NCBI RefSeq assembly: GCF_011075055.1
Contig: NW_025401107.1
Coordinates: 1 to 64,000, forward strand
Direction of reading: 5' to 3'
DNA: 64,000 nt
DNA from: Mangifera indica
Taxonomy: Eukaryota > Streptophyta > Magnoliopsida > Sapindales > Anacardiaceae
Shown here: positions 1-12,045 of the stretch, piece by piece
Position numbering within the stretch: position 1 is the stretch's first letter
Layout of the letters: each line of letters starts with the position of its first letter
Position numbers and translations under genes: made by a program
The notes under the pieces: model-generated
The model's database searches: none
What the model was told of the DNA's origin: nothing
What the model saw: only the letters and a program-made list of their open reading frames with translations

Positions 1-3000
1 CAGCGCCATTGAATTTGAGAGAAAACGGGACATAATTTCAACCCGACTAAGTACTTTGTGGTGGAGGTGGTTAGTGGAGTCGACGAGACTGATCTTTCAC
101 CGATCTTGGCTCGAGGTTGTCGCCATGCGCAACACACGTGAGCGGAGTTCCAGACTTGAGAACATGTGCTGGCGCATTTGGCATCTAACTCGCAAGTAGA
201 AGCCGGTTCTTTCCTTTCCATTCCTTTTTTCTCTACATGCTTGTCTTCAACACAATCAAGAATCCACTCGATTAGGATTTGGGTTTGGTTTCAATTTCAT
301 TTGTTTGACGTTTTGGAATTCTTGTATGGCTTTTGTGGATTGTGTTGCATTTTTGTTGGTGATTCATTCAGTTTATTTCCGGGTTTTTAAAGTATTGATG
401 GCTTGGGATTTGTTTAGATTGTCCTGGAATTTAATGTTCGGAGAACAGAATTTCAGAGTTGTAATTCCAGAGGTAATTAGGTAGACAGCTTTACAAACAA
501 AAGATATGCAAAGTTCATGAGATACAGAAAAGTTTAGGCTATAGATTATGGGTTCTGCGTAAATTTATTGTGTGAATAGGTTAGCAGTAACCGGAACTTT
601 GTTACTTTGTTAAGTTGTCCTGTTAAAACCTGCTGTACAGAAACGTTCCATATTACTCCGACGCCAGGTATTGGCGTCGGAGTAATATCACAACCTTGGC
701 ACTAACTGTTAATAAAGGCTTGAAGCTGCTTGGTTATGGCGGTGGCGCCTCAGCAGACGGGTATTCTTGTAGTGAAAACTGGATATTGACTCTTTTTTTT
801 TTGAGAGGGATGAATAGAAACAGAGAGCATAATATTCTTATTTTACCGCATACCTGCTTAGTTTCCCTACTGTCTTCGATCTTGCTTGATTATGAAGGAA
901 GTTAATATGAGATGAATTTTTCCCTTTGAATTTATGATATAATTATTCTAGCATGTTATATTTGAACAGTTGGAGTGGAAAGAAGGACAGCGGCTGGCCC
1001 ATCGGAGATGGAAGCGGGAACAAGGGCACTGGCATGTGACTGAGGACATGTCTGAAGACCTGTCAGAAGGAGAGAAGGGAGATGGTCTGGGAGAGATGAT
1101 GCAGCCTGAAACTCCAAGGAAAATGTTCCTTAGAGAAACTTGTCTAGCTTGGAAATATGGTCTGATGATAAGAAGGAAAAGAAACTCTACATTGTCCTTA
1201 TCAGGTATAAATCTTTCAACACATAATAGCCAGATTAAAGGATTTCTTTGGTGTGATGTTAATGCGTCAGGAATACCAGTTTCTATGCTGAAATTAATAT
1301 TATGCCAAACTGAATTTAATATATGCTCTGTCCTATAACTAAATTATTAAGTGTTTGAATGAGTTAATTCCAGTAAATTATGATTGAGTTTGGCTAAAAT
1401 CATAATAATTTTAATAAGATTATATTTCTAAAGGAAAAGATTTTCATAACTAAATAATTAATATTCAAATTAGTAACATGGACCTTTACAATCAGTTTTC
1501 ATGGTTTGATCCGGGGAGAAAACATGGAGCTTGGTAGAGATTCCGACACTGGTAGACAGGTAGCCATCGCAATCATATTCAAATTGTTAACATGTTTATT
1601 AATGAATCTTTTCTCATTTCATTGTTGCTTGTGCTTACACAAATAATTGTTAGGCGAAATATGTGGTAGAGCTATCCCGGGCACTTGCAAGGATACCAGG
1701 CATTTATAGGGTAGATCATTTTACACGCCAAGTCTCTTCACCTGAAGTTGATTTGAGTTATGGTGAGCCTACAGAAATGCTGACTATGTGTTCCGAAGAT
1801 GATGGAAACGAAGATGAAGTAGGAGAGAGCAGCGGAGCATACATTATAAGGATCCCCTTTGGTCCACAGGATAAGTACCTTGGCAAAGAATTACTATGGC
1901 CTTTCATTCAAGAATTTGTAGATGGAGCTCTAGCTCACATTCTTAATATGTCAAAGGTTTTAGGTGAACAAATTGGTGGGGGGCAGCCTGTGTGGCCTTA
2001 TGTCATCCATGGGCATTATGTGGATGCAGGGGATAGTGCAGCTCTCCTCTCTGGTGCTTTGAATGTCCCAATGGTGCTAACCGGACATTCACTTGGAAGA
2101 AACAAGCTTGACAGCTTCTTAAGCAGGGACGACAATCCAAGGAAGATATCAATTTGACATATAAGATTATGAGAAGGATAGAAGCTAAAGAGCTTTCCCT
2201 TGATGCTGCAGAACTTGTTATCACAAGTACCAAGCAAGAGATTGAAGAGCAATGGGGGGCATTATGATGGGTTTGATGTGAAGCTTGAGAAAGTTTTGCG
2301 TGCTCAGGCCAGCCGTGGAGTCATTTGCCATGGCTGATACATGCCAGGATGGTGGTAAGTTGAGATTCACTTTCATATACTTATTAAGTTCAAGTTAACA
2401 TGCTTTTAAATAACAAAGAAATAAACAAATTACTAGTCTAAAGCTAGTATGATTTCTCTTTTGATTTCTTTTTTCAAGCTCTAAAGTAGAAGTTGGTCAG
2501 GTAATTCCTCCTGGATGGACTTCAACAGTGTTGTGGTACAAGAAGATGCCCCTGAGGTTGATGGGGAGCTTGCGACACTTATGGGTGGTACTGATGGGTC
2601 TCAAAAGCAATTCCAACCATATGGGCTGAAGTGAGTGCTCTGTTTGTTAAGCATTGTTTCCGTTTAACTCTTGTTGTTTCTCAACTAAACTACTTTTGCA
2701 GGTATTGCAATTCCTTGCAAATCCCTACAAACCAATAATCTTGGCTTTATCAAGGCCTGACCCGAAGAAGAACATAACAACACTTTTGAGGGCCTTTGGA
2801 GAGAGTCATCACCTAAAAGAGCTCGCTAATCTTGTGTGTAATTCTGTTAAATGTACATGATTTACTTAGGAACCTTTAAATAATGTTCTTGAGAAAAACA
2901 ATTGAGCTTTTATACAGGTACTTATAATGGGAAACAGGGATGATATAGATGAGATGACTGGTGGAAATGCTAGTGTGCTTACAACAGTACTGAAAATGAT

Positions 3001-5042
3001 TGATAAGTATGACCTTTATGGTCAAGTTGCCTACCCAAAACATCACAAGCAGAATGATGTTCCAAACATATACCGACTTGCTGCAAAATCAAAGGTTTGA
3101 TTCAAAGAAGTTGATTATTTTAGAACTTGCTTTTTATATACGGTTTTACATTAAGGATAATATAAGTTGTGAAACAACTGGGCAGGGAGTCTTCATAAAT
3201 CCCGCATTGGTTGAACCATTTGGGCTTACTTTGATTGAGGTTGGTTCTATGTCGTTTATACTTGTGATGAAACCATATCTTTGTATGCAAGAAAATGAGT
3301 TGAGATCTTTATATTTCTGAAAAATGATGTAGGCAGCAGTGCATGGGCTTCCAATGGTGGCTACTAAAAATGGAGGACCAGTTGACATTCATCGGGTATG
3401 TTGACCATTGTCCAATTCTAAAATTACAAGATACTTTGTTATGAAATGTTTAATCAGAAGGCTTAGGGAAAAGAGAAAAAAATTAGATTTTATACCATAA
3501 TAATAATAATAATTGAAATTTTTATGATTTTTAGGCACTGAACAATGGTCTGTTGGTAGATTTTTGCAGTAAAGAAGACATAGCGGATGCGCTTCTTAAG
3601 TTGGTATCAGATAGGAATTTATGGCATGAATGTCGAAAGAATGGTTGGAAGAACATTCATCTTTACTCATGGCCTGAGCACTGCCACACTTACTTGACTA
3701 GGGTGGCTGCCTATCGGATGAGGTACCCACAATGGCAAACTGATACTCCATTGGATGAAATTCTTGATGAAGAGTCATTTCTTAATGACTCACTTAAGGA
3801 TGTGCAGGATATGTCACTTAAGCTGTCTGTTGATGGGGATAAATCATCACTCAATGAATCTCTTGACTATAGGCTGCAGCTTCCGATGACCCTGTCCAAG
3901 ATCAAGTGATACATGTCCTAAGCAAGATCAAGAGACCAGAATCTGATTCAAAAGATAATAAAGAAGTTAGGAAGAAAATAGTTGATAATGTGATGAGCAA
4001 GTATCCCATGTTGAGGCGGTGATGCAGATTAATTGTTATTGCACTTTACTGCTATGACAGCAAAGGGGCTCCTGAGAAGAAGATAGCCTAGATTGTGCAA
4101 GATATGTTTAAGGCTGTTCGGTCTGACATAGAACTTGCAAAAGTCTCGGGATTTGCTCTATCAACAACAATGGGAGTGTCAGAGACAGTAGAGTTCTTGA
4201 AGTCAGAAAATATTCAAGTAAATGATTTTGATGTTTTGATTTGTAGTAGTGGAGGTGAAGTATATTATCCCGACACTTACACAGAAGCTGGAAAACTTTC
4301 TCCTGATCCAGACTATGCATCACATGTTGATTACCGTTGGGGCATTGATGGCCTAGAGAAAACTATTTGGAAACTGCTGAGTACATCTGACAGTGGATCC
4401 AAATTGAATCAATCTTCCCGCGTCATTGAGGCAGATAAGAAATCAAGCAATGCTCATTGCATTTCATTCTTGATAAAAGATCCTAGTAAGGTAAGGAAAA
4501 CATTAGTTTTACTTCCACATTGAGCTCCTCTAACGGTGGCTTGGTTTCACAGATAAAACGCGTCAATGATTTGACGCGAAAATTCAGATGAGAGGTCTCC
4601 AGTGCCATCCAATGTATTGCAGGAACTCAACAAGAATTCAAATTATTCCTATTCTCGCCTCTCGATCACAGGCACTCAGGTATTGGACACATTTCAGGGC
4701 TTTGTTTTGTTGGATGTGAAAATGAGTTTATAATTTGCATTGATTGTGGTTGTTGTTAGGTATCTTTTCGTCCGTTGGAGATTGAATGTCGCGAACATGT
4801 TTGTGGTTGTTGGTGAAACTGGTGACACTGACTATGAGGAGATGATTTCCGGGGCTCATAAAACCTTGATCATGAAAGGTACGGTGGAAAAGGGTTCTTG
4901 TGAATTACTCCGAACGGTGGACCTAAGAGACGACATTGTTCCTAAGGAAAGCTCCCTGATTGGATTCTTAAACACTGGTGCAAAGGTCGATGAAATCACC
5001 AAGGCATTGAAACAACCGTTGGAAGGTTCAGAAGGAATGTGA
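1..5042 (+). pseudogene. SPS: Sucrose-phosphate synthase pseudogene, all later exons present
   Basis: SPS makes sucrose-6-phosphate from UDP-glucose and fructose-6-phosphate in the cytosol. Approximate exons by eye: <1-205, 970-1204, 1496-1559, 1654-2354, 2501-2630, 2702-2832, 2917-3094, 3186-3239, 3333-3395, 3535-4490, 4553-4679, 4760-5042. Most have GT/AG borders. Recognisable motifs are [14 protein letters not shown] (1510-1554), the GT4 motif ALVEPFGLTLIE (3204-3239), WPEHCHTYLTRVAA, and the C-terminal HAD-like (SPP-related) domain (about 4030-5042). Damage includes frame shifts near 15-40, 100-125, 1130, 2110-2140, 2250, 2515, 2610, 3880 and 4590; nonsense codons at about 195 (Lys to TAG), 2335 (Arg to TGA), 4020 and 4089; and loss of coding sequence near 2110. 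The glycine of the GGQ motif is Arg, and the aspartate of the HAD motif IALDCYD reads Tyr. The N-terminus lies outside the window. Multiple independent lesions argue for a dead paralogue rather than sequencing error. Confidence 0.93.
650..688. repeat. Perfect 17-bp inverted repeat (hairpin) in SPS intron 1
   Basis: Arms ATATTACTCCGACGCCA (650-666) and its exact reverse complement (672-688) flank a 5-base loop, GGTAT. The GC-rich core stands out in an AT-rich intron. No coding or splice role is visible. Confidence 0.9.
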
Positions 5043-6250
5043 GATAGTAATCTCTAATTGAATGGGAATTTGCTGCCCCTGGAGTAGTACTTCTTGATGT
5101 AGCTAGCTAAGCTAACATCTCTCACTTGGAAAAAAGAAAGCCTTGTGTTGTTTAAATATGCATACAAAGTTCAATCTGTTCTTTTTCTCTTGAAGGAAAG
5201 CTCGTAAATGCAGTACAGAGGGCCTGCCTGCATTGCAAATGCATTGCTCGTATTAAATTCAAAATCTAAAAACTTGAATTAATTTTTTGGACTCTTAGAT
5301 TCTAAATTTTTAATCCACAAATCATCTAATGAAATAAATAAATATTTTTCAGGATTTGGTGGAGACAGCAAGTCTGATGAGATCTAACGGAGGTGGGCAG
5401 GTTTGTTGGAGATGACAAAATCTATAAGCGGTGTTGGCTAGTGGTGGTGGTGTTAGCAGGTGGTTGTGGGTGGTGGCGTTGATGGTGGGTTGAGTGTCTT
5501 ATAATTTTAATTGAATACAAAAACATTTTTGTCTTGAAAATCATGTAAGTGTGGGTAAAATAATTACAATGAGGCTTAGGTTTGCTTGTTGCAATAATTG
5601 AATGTGAGAGCAACTCTATCCTAAAAATTTTAATGAGTAAGACTAAAATTATAATAAAATTCATATTATTTTGATAATCTTTTAATACTTAAAATGAAAA
5701 CAATAATCGAATTATCTTATATATTATCTATCATTTCACTTTGACAGTAAAATATTAGTAGAATATTTTTTTATCTGACAAACTAAACATTATAATGATA
5801 TTAATAAACTATAAATTTTCAGGGTAATAAAACATTACCCTAAATCAAATGTCTCCTTAGGATGTGTTTCTTTTGGATAACCTTATATTATCAAAAATGA
5901 AACCACAATAATAAATTACTTATAAGATTAATTAATATAAATTATTAATGCGTTTAATAAAATTAGAATGTATAAATAAATATTGTGTAATTTGTGTTTA
6001 GTTAATAATAATAAAATAATTATAATACCTATAAGATTATTTTAGTTATTTTGTTGATTTTTGTTATATGTGGATTTGAATAATAACAAAATATAAAAGA
6101 ATTGAGATTTTATTCATTGAAAGGTTATGTATAAAAGGTGTATACTCATTTATAAGTGTGTTAGGTAGACAATATGAATATCATAACATGTCAAAAAATT
6201 CAAACAGTTGAACAATCATTCATAATGGATGCAATATTGACTAACTTTAT
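5043..6250. other. AT-rich intergenic DNA, possible MITE trace
   Basis: This is the 3' flank of the SPS relic. No gene is seen. From about 5858 the text TTAGGATGTGTTTCTTTTGG followed by AT-rich repeats resembles the decayed end of a PIF/Harbinger-type MITE (compare the GGGGGCGTTTGGTT end at 9201). I could not find a matching opposite end. Confidence 0.3.
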
Positions 6251-8640
6251 ATTAAAAGGGTGCGTCCAACACCAATGAGTTATTTTTTTATGAAACACAT
6301 AACTTATCTTAAAGTTGTCCTTATATGATAATTTGGTGATAATTTTTGGCAGCCAGAGTGAAGAATTCCGACGATCAAGAGGATTATTTGCGTCAAACTC
6401 TACAGCTAGGAAGTGAGATAAGTAGGGGTTAATTTAAGGCTTATGTTTATAGATTCCAACATGTGTAGTTCCAATTGTTAAGGTCTGTTAAGGATAGTTC
6501 CGTGCTAGGAATGAATTAGATGATGTTGATGCCTTTATATATGAATTTCAGTTTATAAATATGTATAGATTTTGAGATGAAATATGTGTGATTTGTTAAA
6601 TGTATTGAATGCAAAATCTGATATGCTAAGTCTGGGTTGTTTTGGTGCTCTTTGTGATAAAAATGAGGCCTAATATACGTTAGATGTATTATGTAAATGA
6701 ATGGTATAGAAAGGTTGGAAGAAATTTGACCAAAATAGCCTAAATATGTAAATTTTAGAGGTGACACACCATCATCCCAAGGACAGGAATGATTGTGCAT
6801 CGACGTAGAGTTTAGGGTTATGTCCATATGAACGACCATGCCAAGGACATACAAAATCATTCATCGATTAGGTTAGAGATATCATATTCTATCAACAAAT
6901 GGTCATATATAAAACTTGTGTGATTGTTTGTGATACATCAGTTAAGACGCAATGAGTGCCCATCCAGAAGATTGTACAACTATTCATATGAGTTAAAGGA
7001 TAATAATGCCCTTAGTCATGTATGGTTGTGAACTTGAGGAGATGAACCGTTTATGATAAAGAGATGTATGGTCATTAATAGGGCTGGATTCGAAGAAAGT
7101 ATATTCGGACTCGAAACGAGCTTTGCTTGAAAGAGCCCAAGCTCGAGGTTGCCTTGAACGAGTTTGAGTACGAACGCGAGCTTGAATTTTAAGCAAAAAA
7201 CCAACACGAGCCTGAATTCGAACACCGGTTAAGCGAGCTGAGCTCGACTCATGAGTCGCTCACTCAAATGAAAAAACATTTAACTTGGAACAAATGACAC
7301 CATTTGTTTCTTGAAATACGAGTCTGGAACTGAGCTACGAACCCAAAGTGAACCCGAGCCCGAAAACACGAACCCAAGCCCGAACACTAAAATTATGAAA
7401 CGAGCTAAACATGAACATGTATTTAGCGAGCTTGAGCTTGGGCTCACTGAAAACAAGTTGAAAACGAGTTGAGCCTTATTCAAGCTCGACTCGGCTCGTA
7501 TTCAACCCTAGTTATTAAGAGAAAACAAAAATCATGCATGATGAATGGACAAGAGCGATTAGAATAGAGGAAGTCGTGAATATGCATTTTAAGTAAAGGT
7601 TCACACTTGTTCACAAGTACTTCATGGTCATGCATGAGAGTTAAAATGAATGAATGTTCAAGATAAATGGACAATCATTCAGAGAGTTGTCCAGAAAGAT
7701 ATTTAAAAATGATAAAGGTACGTTGAAGTATCGAGATATACCCAAAAGAGAGAATGAGATAGGATATGATTATCCTGATGCATGTATATGATAAGTGAAA
7801 GCTAGATAAAACTCTGAGATAAAGATTTTCATGAACTTGAAGAACATGAATTTAGAAAACATGTCTAGATGCATGATTGTAAGAATGACTTTGAGGAAGT
7901 AATATTGCAAGTTTTACTGAGAGATAGGGTGTTGAGTGGGACATAGAGATCTTGTAGATATGTGACGCTCAAATACTCCTAGGGTACATACATAAGACAT
8001 AGAGTTCTCGTAGATAGAGAGATTTGATGACACCTATGAAAACATGTATCCCCATCAAATTTTTAAGAATTCTTTTTTAAAAGGCTGTTGCAAGAATGCA
8101 TTCGTAACATAGACTATACACCTAGAGAGAAGGTTATGAGAGAGTCTATTGATTAGCATCTATTGTTGGGTAGGTGTATAGAGATAAAGTATAGAGATGA
8201 CCCCTAGATGATAAGAGAAATCATGATTAGGAATGCAAGATAGTTAGATAAAAAAAAGATATAAATTGAATGATTATAAGATAGATGATCCTACTTACTA
8301 AGTCTTTATAACTCACCCATTTTTATTTGATTTTACTAGTGAGAAATGATTAGCAACTGCGTAAAGGCTCGTCAATGATGGAGACACATAAGGTAGACTA
8401 TTTATGGATAAATGTTTTGTTGATTTCGATTTTATGTTTATCTCATGAATATCGTGTATGTGCTTCATTTGTTTTGTTATGAATGTTGACTTTATGATGC
8501 TTTGGGATTGTTTCCGTAGATTATATTATTTATTAGGGCATTTTTGGTAATTTTGAGACCCTATGTATAATTAATTTCTTTTATTGCTTTATCAGTCAAG
8601 AATTAGTGACACTTTCCTCTAAAATGGGATGTTATAAGAA
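6251..8640 (+). other. Possible decayed LTR of a gypsy-type element
   Basis: There are no coding frames of interest. The stretch 8292-8320 (CTTACTAAGTC...ACTCACCC) is the reverse complement of a short box found in the LTRs at 32.1, 38.4, 42.0 and 54.1 kb, and the region closes with GGGATGTTATAA near 8628-8639, like an LTR end. I found no matching 5' end or partner LTR, so this is a tentative reading. The hAT-like element 7079-7510 is inserted in it. Confidence 0.3.
7079..7510. mobile_element. Non-autonomous hAT-like element
   Basis: The left end TAGGGCTGGATTCGA and the right end (reverse complement TAGGGTTGAATACGA) are terminal inverted repeats agreeing at 12 of 15 positions. The flanks are GTCATTAA (7071-7078) and GTTATTAA (7511-7518), an 8-bp target duplication with one mismatch, as hAT transposases make. 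The 432-bp interior is rich in CGAGC/GCTCG words and is much more GC-rich than its surroundings. It has no transposase, so it must have been moved in trans. Confidence 0.8.
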
Positions 8641-9197
8641 TATTGAAATGTAATTTTACTGAAATGTTCTCTTATATTAAACTAAAACAAAGGTAACATT
8701 ATAGGGGTTAAATTGTAGTAAAATAAAAGTGGGAGGGATTGGATGAGATAGGCAAGAAAATTATAATAAATGAGAATAATGAGATTACATTAGAAAAATC
8801 TAAAAACTATTGTGAGAAAGTTGTTGCCAATGCCACCAATGATCTACGCAAGTGAATAGGTGGAAAAATTGTCAGACGACAACATGATAGGTGTGAGGTC
8901 CATGATTTCCAGGTTCAATCGCCCATACATTGACTTTCATCTCTTTTCAATATCATTATATTGATTGTCATCTTATATGGTCTCACATTGTCAACTTTCA
9001 TCTTTTCTTAGTCTCGCTACAACAAAATGGGATTATTTCATGTAGATAACAAAGAAGGGACAATTTATGCAAGCAGAGGTGATGGTTTGAGAATATTGAG
9101 AGATGGTGGGGATGGTGGTGTAAATGGCTTGTAATATTAACTAAAACTATGGATATTTTAATCTTAAATTATATGAACTAGAGCAAATTTGTCATAA
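8641..9197. other. Intergenic, nothing recognised
   Basis: AT-rich sequence without a plausible coding frame or a repeat I can name. Confidence 0.5.
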
Positions 9198-10539
9198 TAA
9201 GGGGGCGTTTGGTTTAAGAAATATTTTATTACTAAAAATGAAAAATTACCACTAAAGTAGATTACTTGAAAGATTACTGGGTATAAATTATGAGAATGTT
9301 TGTTTATAATATTATTTATAAATGATTACTATGTTTGGTTAGTAGTAATGAATGAATACCAAATATATAATTGACCTAAATACCCTTGAAAAGATTGCTG
9401 GGTATAAATTAATACTGTGTTTGGTTAGATTAACATTTGTAATGTTTGAAAATATTTTTTCTTGTGCATATACTCAAACATTTCTCATATTAATACATAT
9501 AATTTTTTTTTATTGAATTAAATATCACAGGTCTCTAAATATTATACAAAATAAATAAATAAATAACATTTAATAAGAATTTTTCTTGCATTTTGTAAAT
9601 AGATTTTCAAATAATATATACAACTGCATATCACAATTATATAATAAAATCTTAAGATAAACTTGAAATTTGAATGAATTATGAAATCTTACTAACAAAA
9701 CCGGACATCACAAAATTGAAATTGAAGCAACAATTTATATAATAAAATCTTATGGTAAACACAAACTGAAATTCTATGAAACACAAAGTTTACTAATTTG
9801 TAATGTGTCCAAACTGAAATCTATTCATCCTATATAATTAATCTATCCATCCAAGAAATACATGAAACCACCATGTAATGTGTTCCAAACTGAAATCTTA
9901 CTAACAAAATGAGAGTTGAAAGAATTAGACATTTTTCATATATATGTCTTACTTACCAATAAAACCACTAATCACAAATTGAAATTATGTTAAACACAAA
10001 GTTTACAATGATCCAAAACCAAGAACATATAAATTGGTTTACAAATCACTCCATAACAAACATTACTAACTAACATCAACACAATAAAAGAAAGTATTAC
10101 AATTAACAAATAAAAAATTAGCAATATAAGGAAATTTCATGCACTAAACCATATCCCATTAAGTTACAAATATAGATATCTTTCATACATACCATTCCAG
10201 AAATTACAAATATCATGTAATTCCTTAGAGGAGGGCTAGAAACATTGCAAATACACATATCATGTAATTTCTTAAAGGAAGAGCTGAAAATGTTACTGCC
10301 ATTACTAATACATTACATTAGGCATACTAGCCCTCCTAATATAGATATAAAGTGGAATTATATATCCTAAACCCATTTTGCCTTAATCAAAAAACACAAC
10401 AAAAGATCATAGGTATTATCTAACCTTACACAACACAGTTTCAACTATTTACATGTCAAAAACTGTCATGATATTTGCCTCCTTAGAGATGATTGTTTTA
10501 TGGATCAAAAGAGGGACAATACACATTACATTCAACTAG

Positions 10540-11614
10540 TTATTTAATGACATAATCCTTCAAGAAATCCATAGGCAGTTCAAAGAAAAAATCAATCTTG
10601 TGCTCCTCCTTAATAATATGCTCTCTAACATTAAGCAACTCTTGTCTACTAACACTATCGAATTCTAACAAAGCATTAAACAAACTCATTCTTCTATTTT
10701 TTCCTTCAACCTCTTTTTTGAAATAAGAGGTAATTTCATGTATTTCTTGTTGGACAACTTTATAAGATTTCCCAAACTTACCAATTTCTTCAACCAATCT
10801 TGAGAAGCCTTCATCATTTCTTTTCCTCTTCTTGCTATTTGCAGTTTTCTGATTTATTCCCTCATTCACTGTTTGCTTTTTTGATCCAATTGCATCTTCT
10901 TTATCTTGATCATTATAGTCACTATCAAGCTCAACATCAACTTCTATTGCATCCTCATTGTTATCCAAATTCTCAGTATCAAGTTCCTCCACAGCATCAA
11001 TTGTTGTTTCAGCCCCTACACCAGTGGCCCTATCTTTTCCAAACACTATAACTAACGAGTCATAGTGTGGGAAAGGTTTGTGCCTTAAACCCTATGCATT
11101 AGGATGACTATACAAAAAATTAAACAACCAAAATTTAAAATTAGTTATAATAGAAATATGAAAAAATATATTTCAAATAAGAAATATTCAATCTTACCCT
11201 AACCTAATCATCAAACACATCTTTTGAAGCGGTAACACATTTCTCTTCATCATTCCATCCAAAGCCACTTCCATTCTCAATCATCTCATTTATGACATTG
11301 TATTGTCTTTTCAATAATTTAACTCTAGATTCAATGTGAGGTGTAGCTTTCAATCCACTAGATGGAAGTCTTTCCTCTATCATTTTCTCCAGTTGTACTA
11401 GATACCCAACTCTAAAAGTCCTATTTTTTGCCTTCCAATGTAGGCTCTCTTTCAAAATGAGGAGACATTCAATTAATATTGCATCCTCCTGCTTAATCCA
11501 TTGCCTTTTAAGCCCAACACCTTTACCTTTTTTCCTCCCTCTTGTCCTTTTATTTGGATCAAACAAGGTCATACTTCTTTCCTCATTGCTAGGTAGTGTT
11601 ACTGACAAATCCAT
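10540..11614 (-). pseudogene. PIF/Harbinger ORF2, Myb/SANT-like DNA-binding protein
   Basis: In Harbinger elements this protein binds the element and helps bring in the transposase. Exon 1 (11614 to about 11190) carries the trihelix-like domain: RQWIKQEDAILIECLL early, then PHIESRVKLLKRQYNVI and the SGFGWNDEEK motif. Exon 2 (about 11110-10540) resumes with HYDSLVIVFGKDRATG, an acidic stretch, a KKRKR basic patch and a C-terminal helical part. An intron of about 80 bp lies between. Two nonsense changes are visible: the Trp after VFDD is TAG (about 11205), and a codon shortly after the intron acceptor is TAG. Otherwise the frame is open, so the damage is light. Confidence 0.8.
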
Positions 11615-12045
11615 TATCTAATACATTTTGAAAGCCAATAAATTATGCAAAAACATAATTATCAACAAATTATGTAGACATGATGGTATGAAATATAAAA
11701 ATTAGAATAATCCCCAATTACAATTCTATATAAAAAACATCCATAATTAAAAGAAAAAAATTCGTGAATAAAGACATCCAATAAAATATATTCATTCTCT
11801 AATACACTTTGAAAGTCAATAAGTTGTGTAAAAAGTATAATCATCAACAAATTATATAAGCATGATAGTATGAAATATAAAAAATTGAAATTAAAGACCT
11901 ATATAAAAATATTCATAATTAAAAGTAAAATAATTCATTAATAAAAACATCCAACAAAACATATTTATAAAAGGAACATTGTGTTAAGATTGATTTATAA
12001 CATTTAAACATCATAGTTAAATATGAAATTTTCATTGATAAATTT

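Noticed and set aside
2003..2252. Frames on - across SPS exon 4
   Set aside because: Antisense of a well-identified SPS exon.
4558..4577. Short inverted repeat CGCGTCAA-TGAT-TTGACGCG in an SPS exon
   Set aside because: The arms are only 8 bases and lie in former coding sequence; likely chance.
7016..7483. Frames on - over the CGAGC-rich block
   Set aside because: They are produced by the repeat-rich hAT-like element; no domain is visible.
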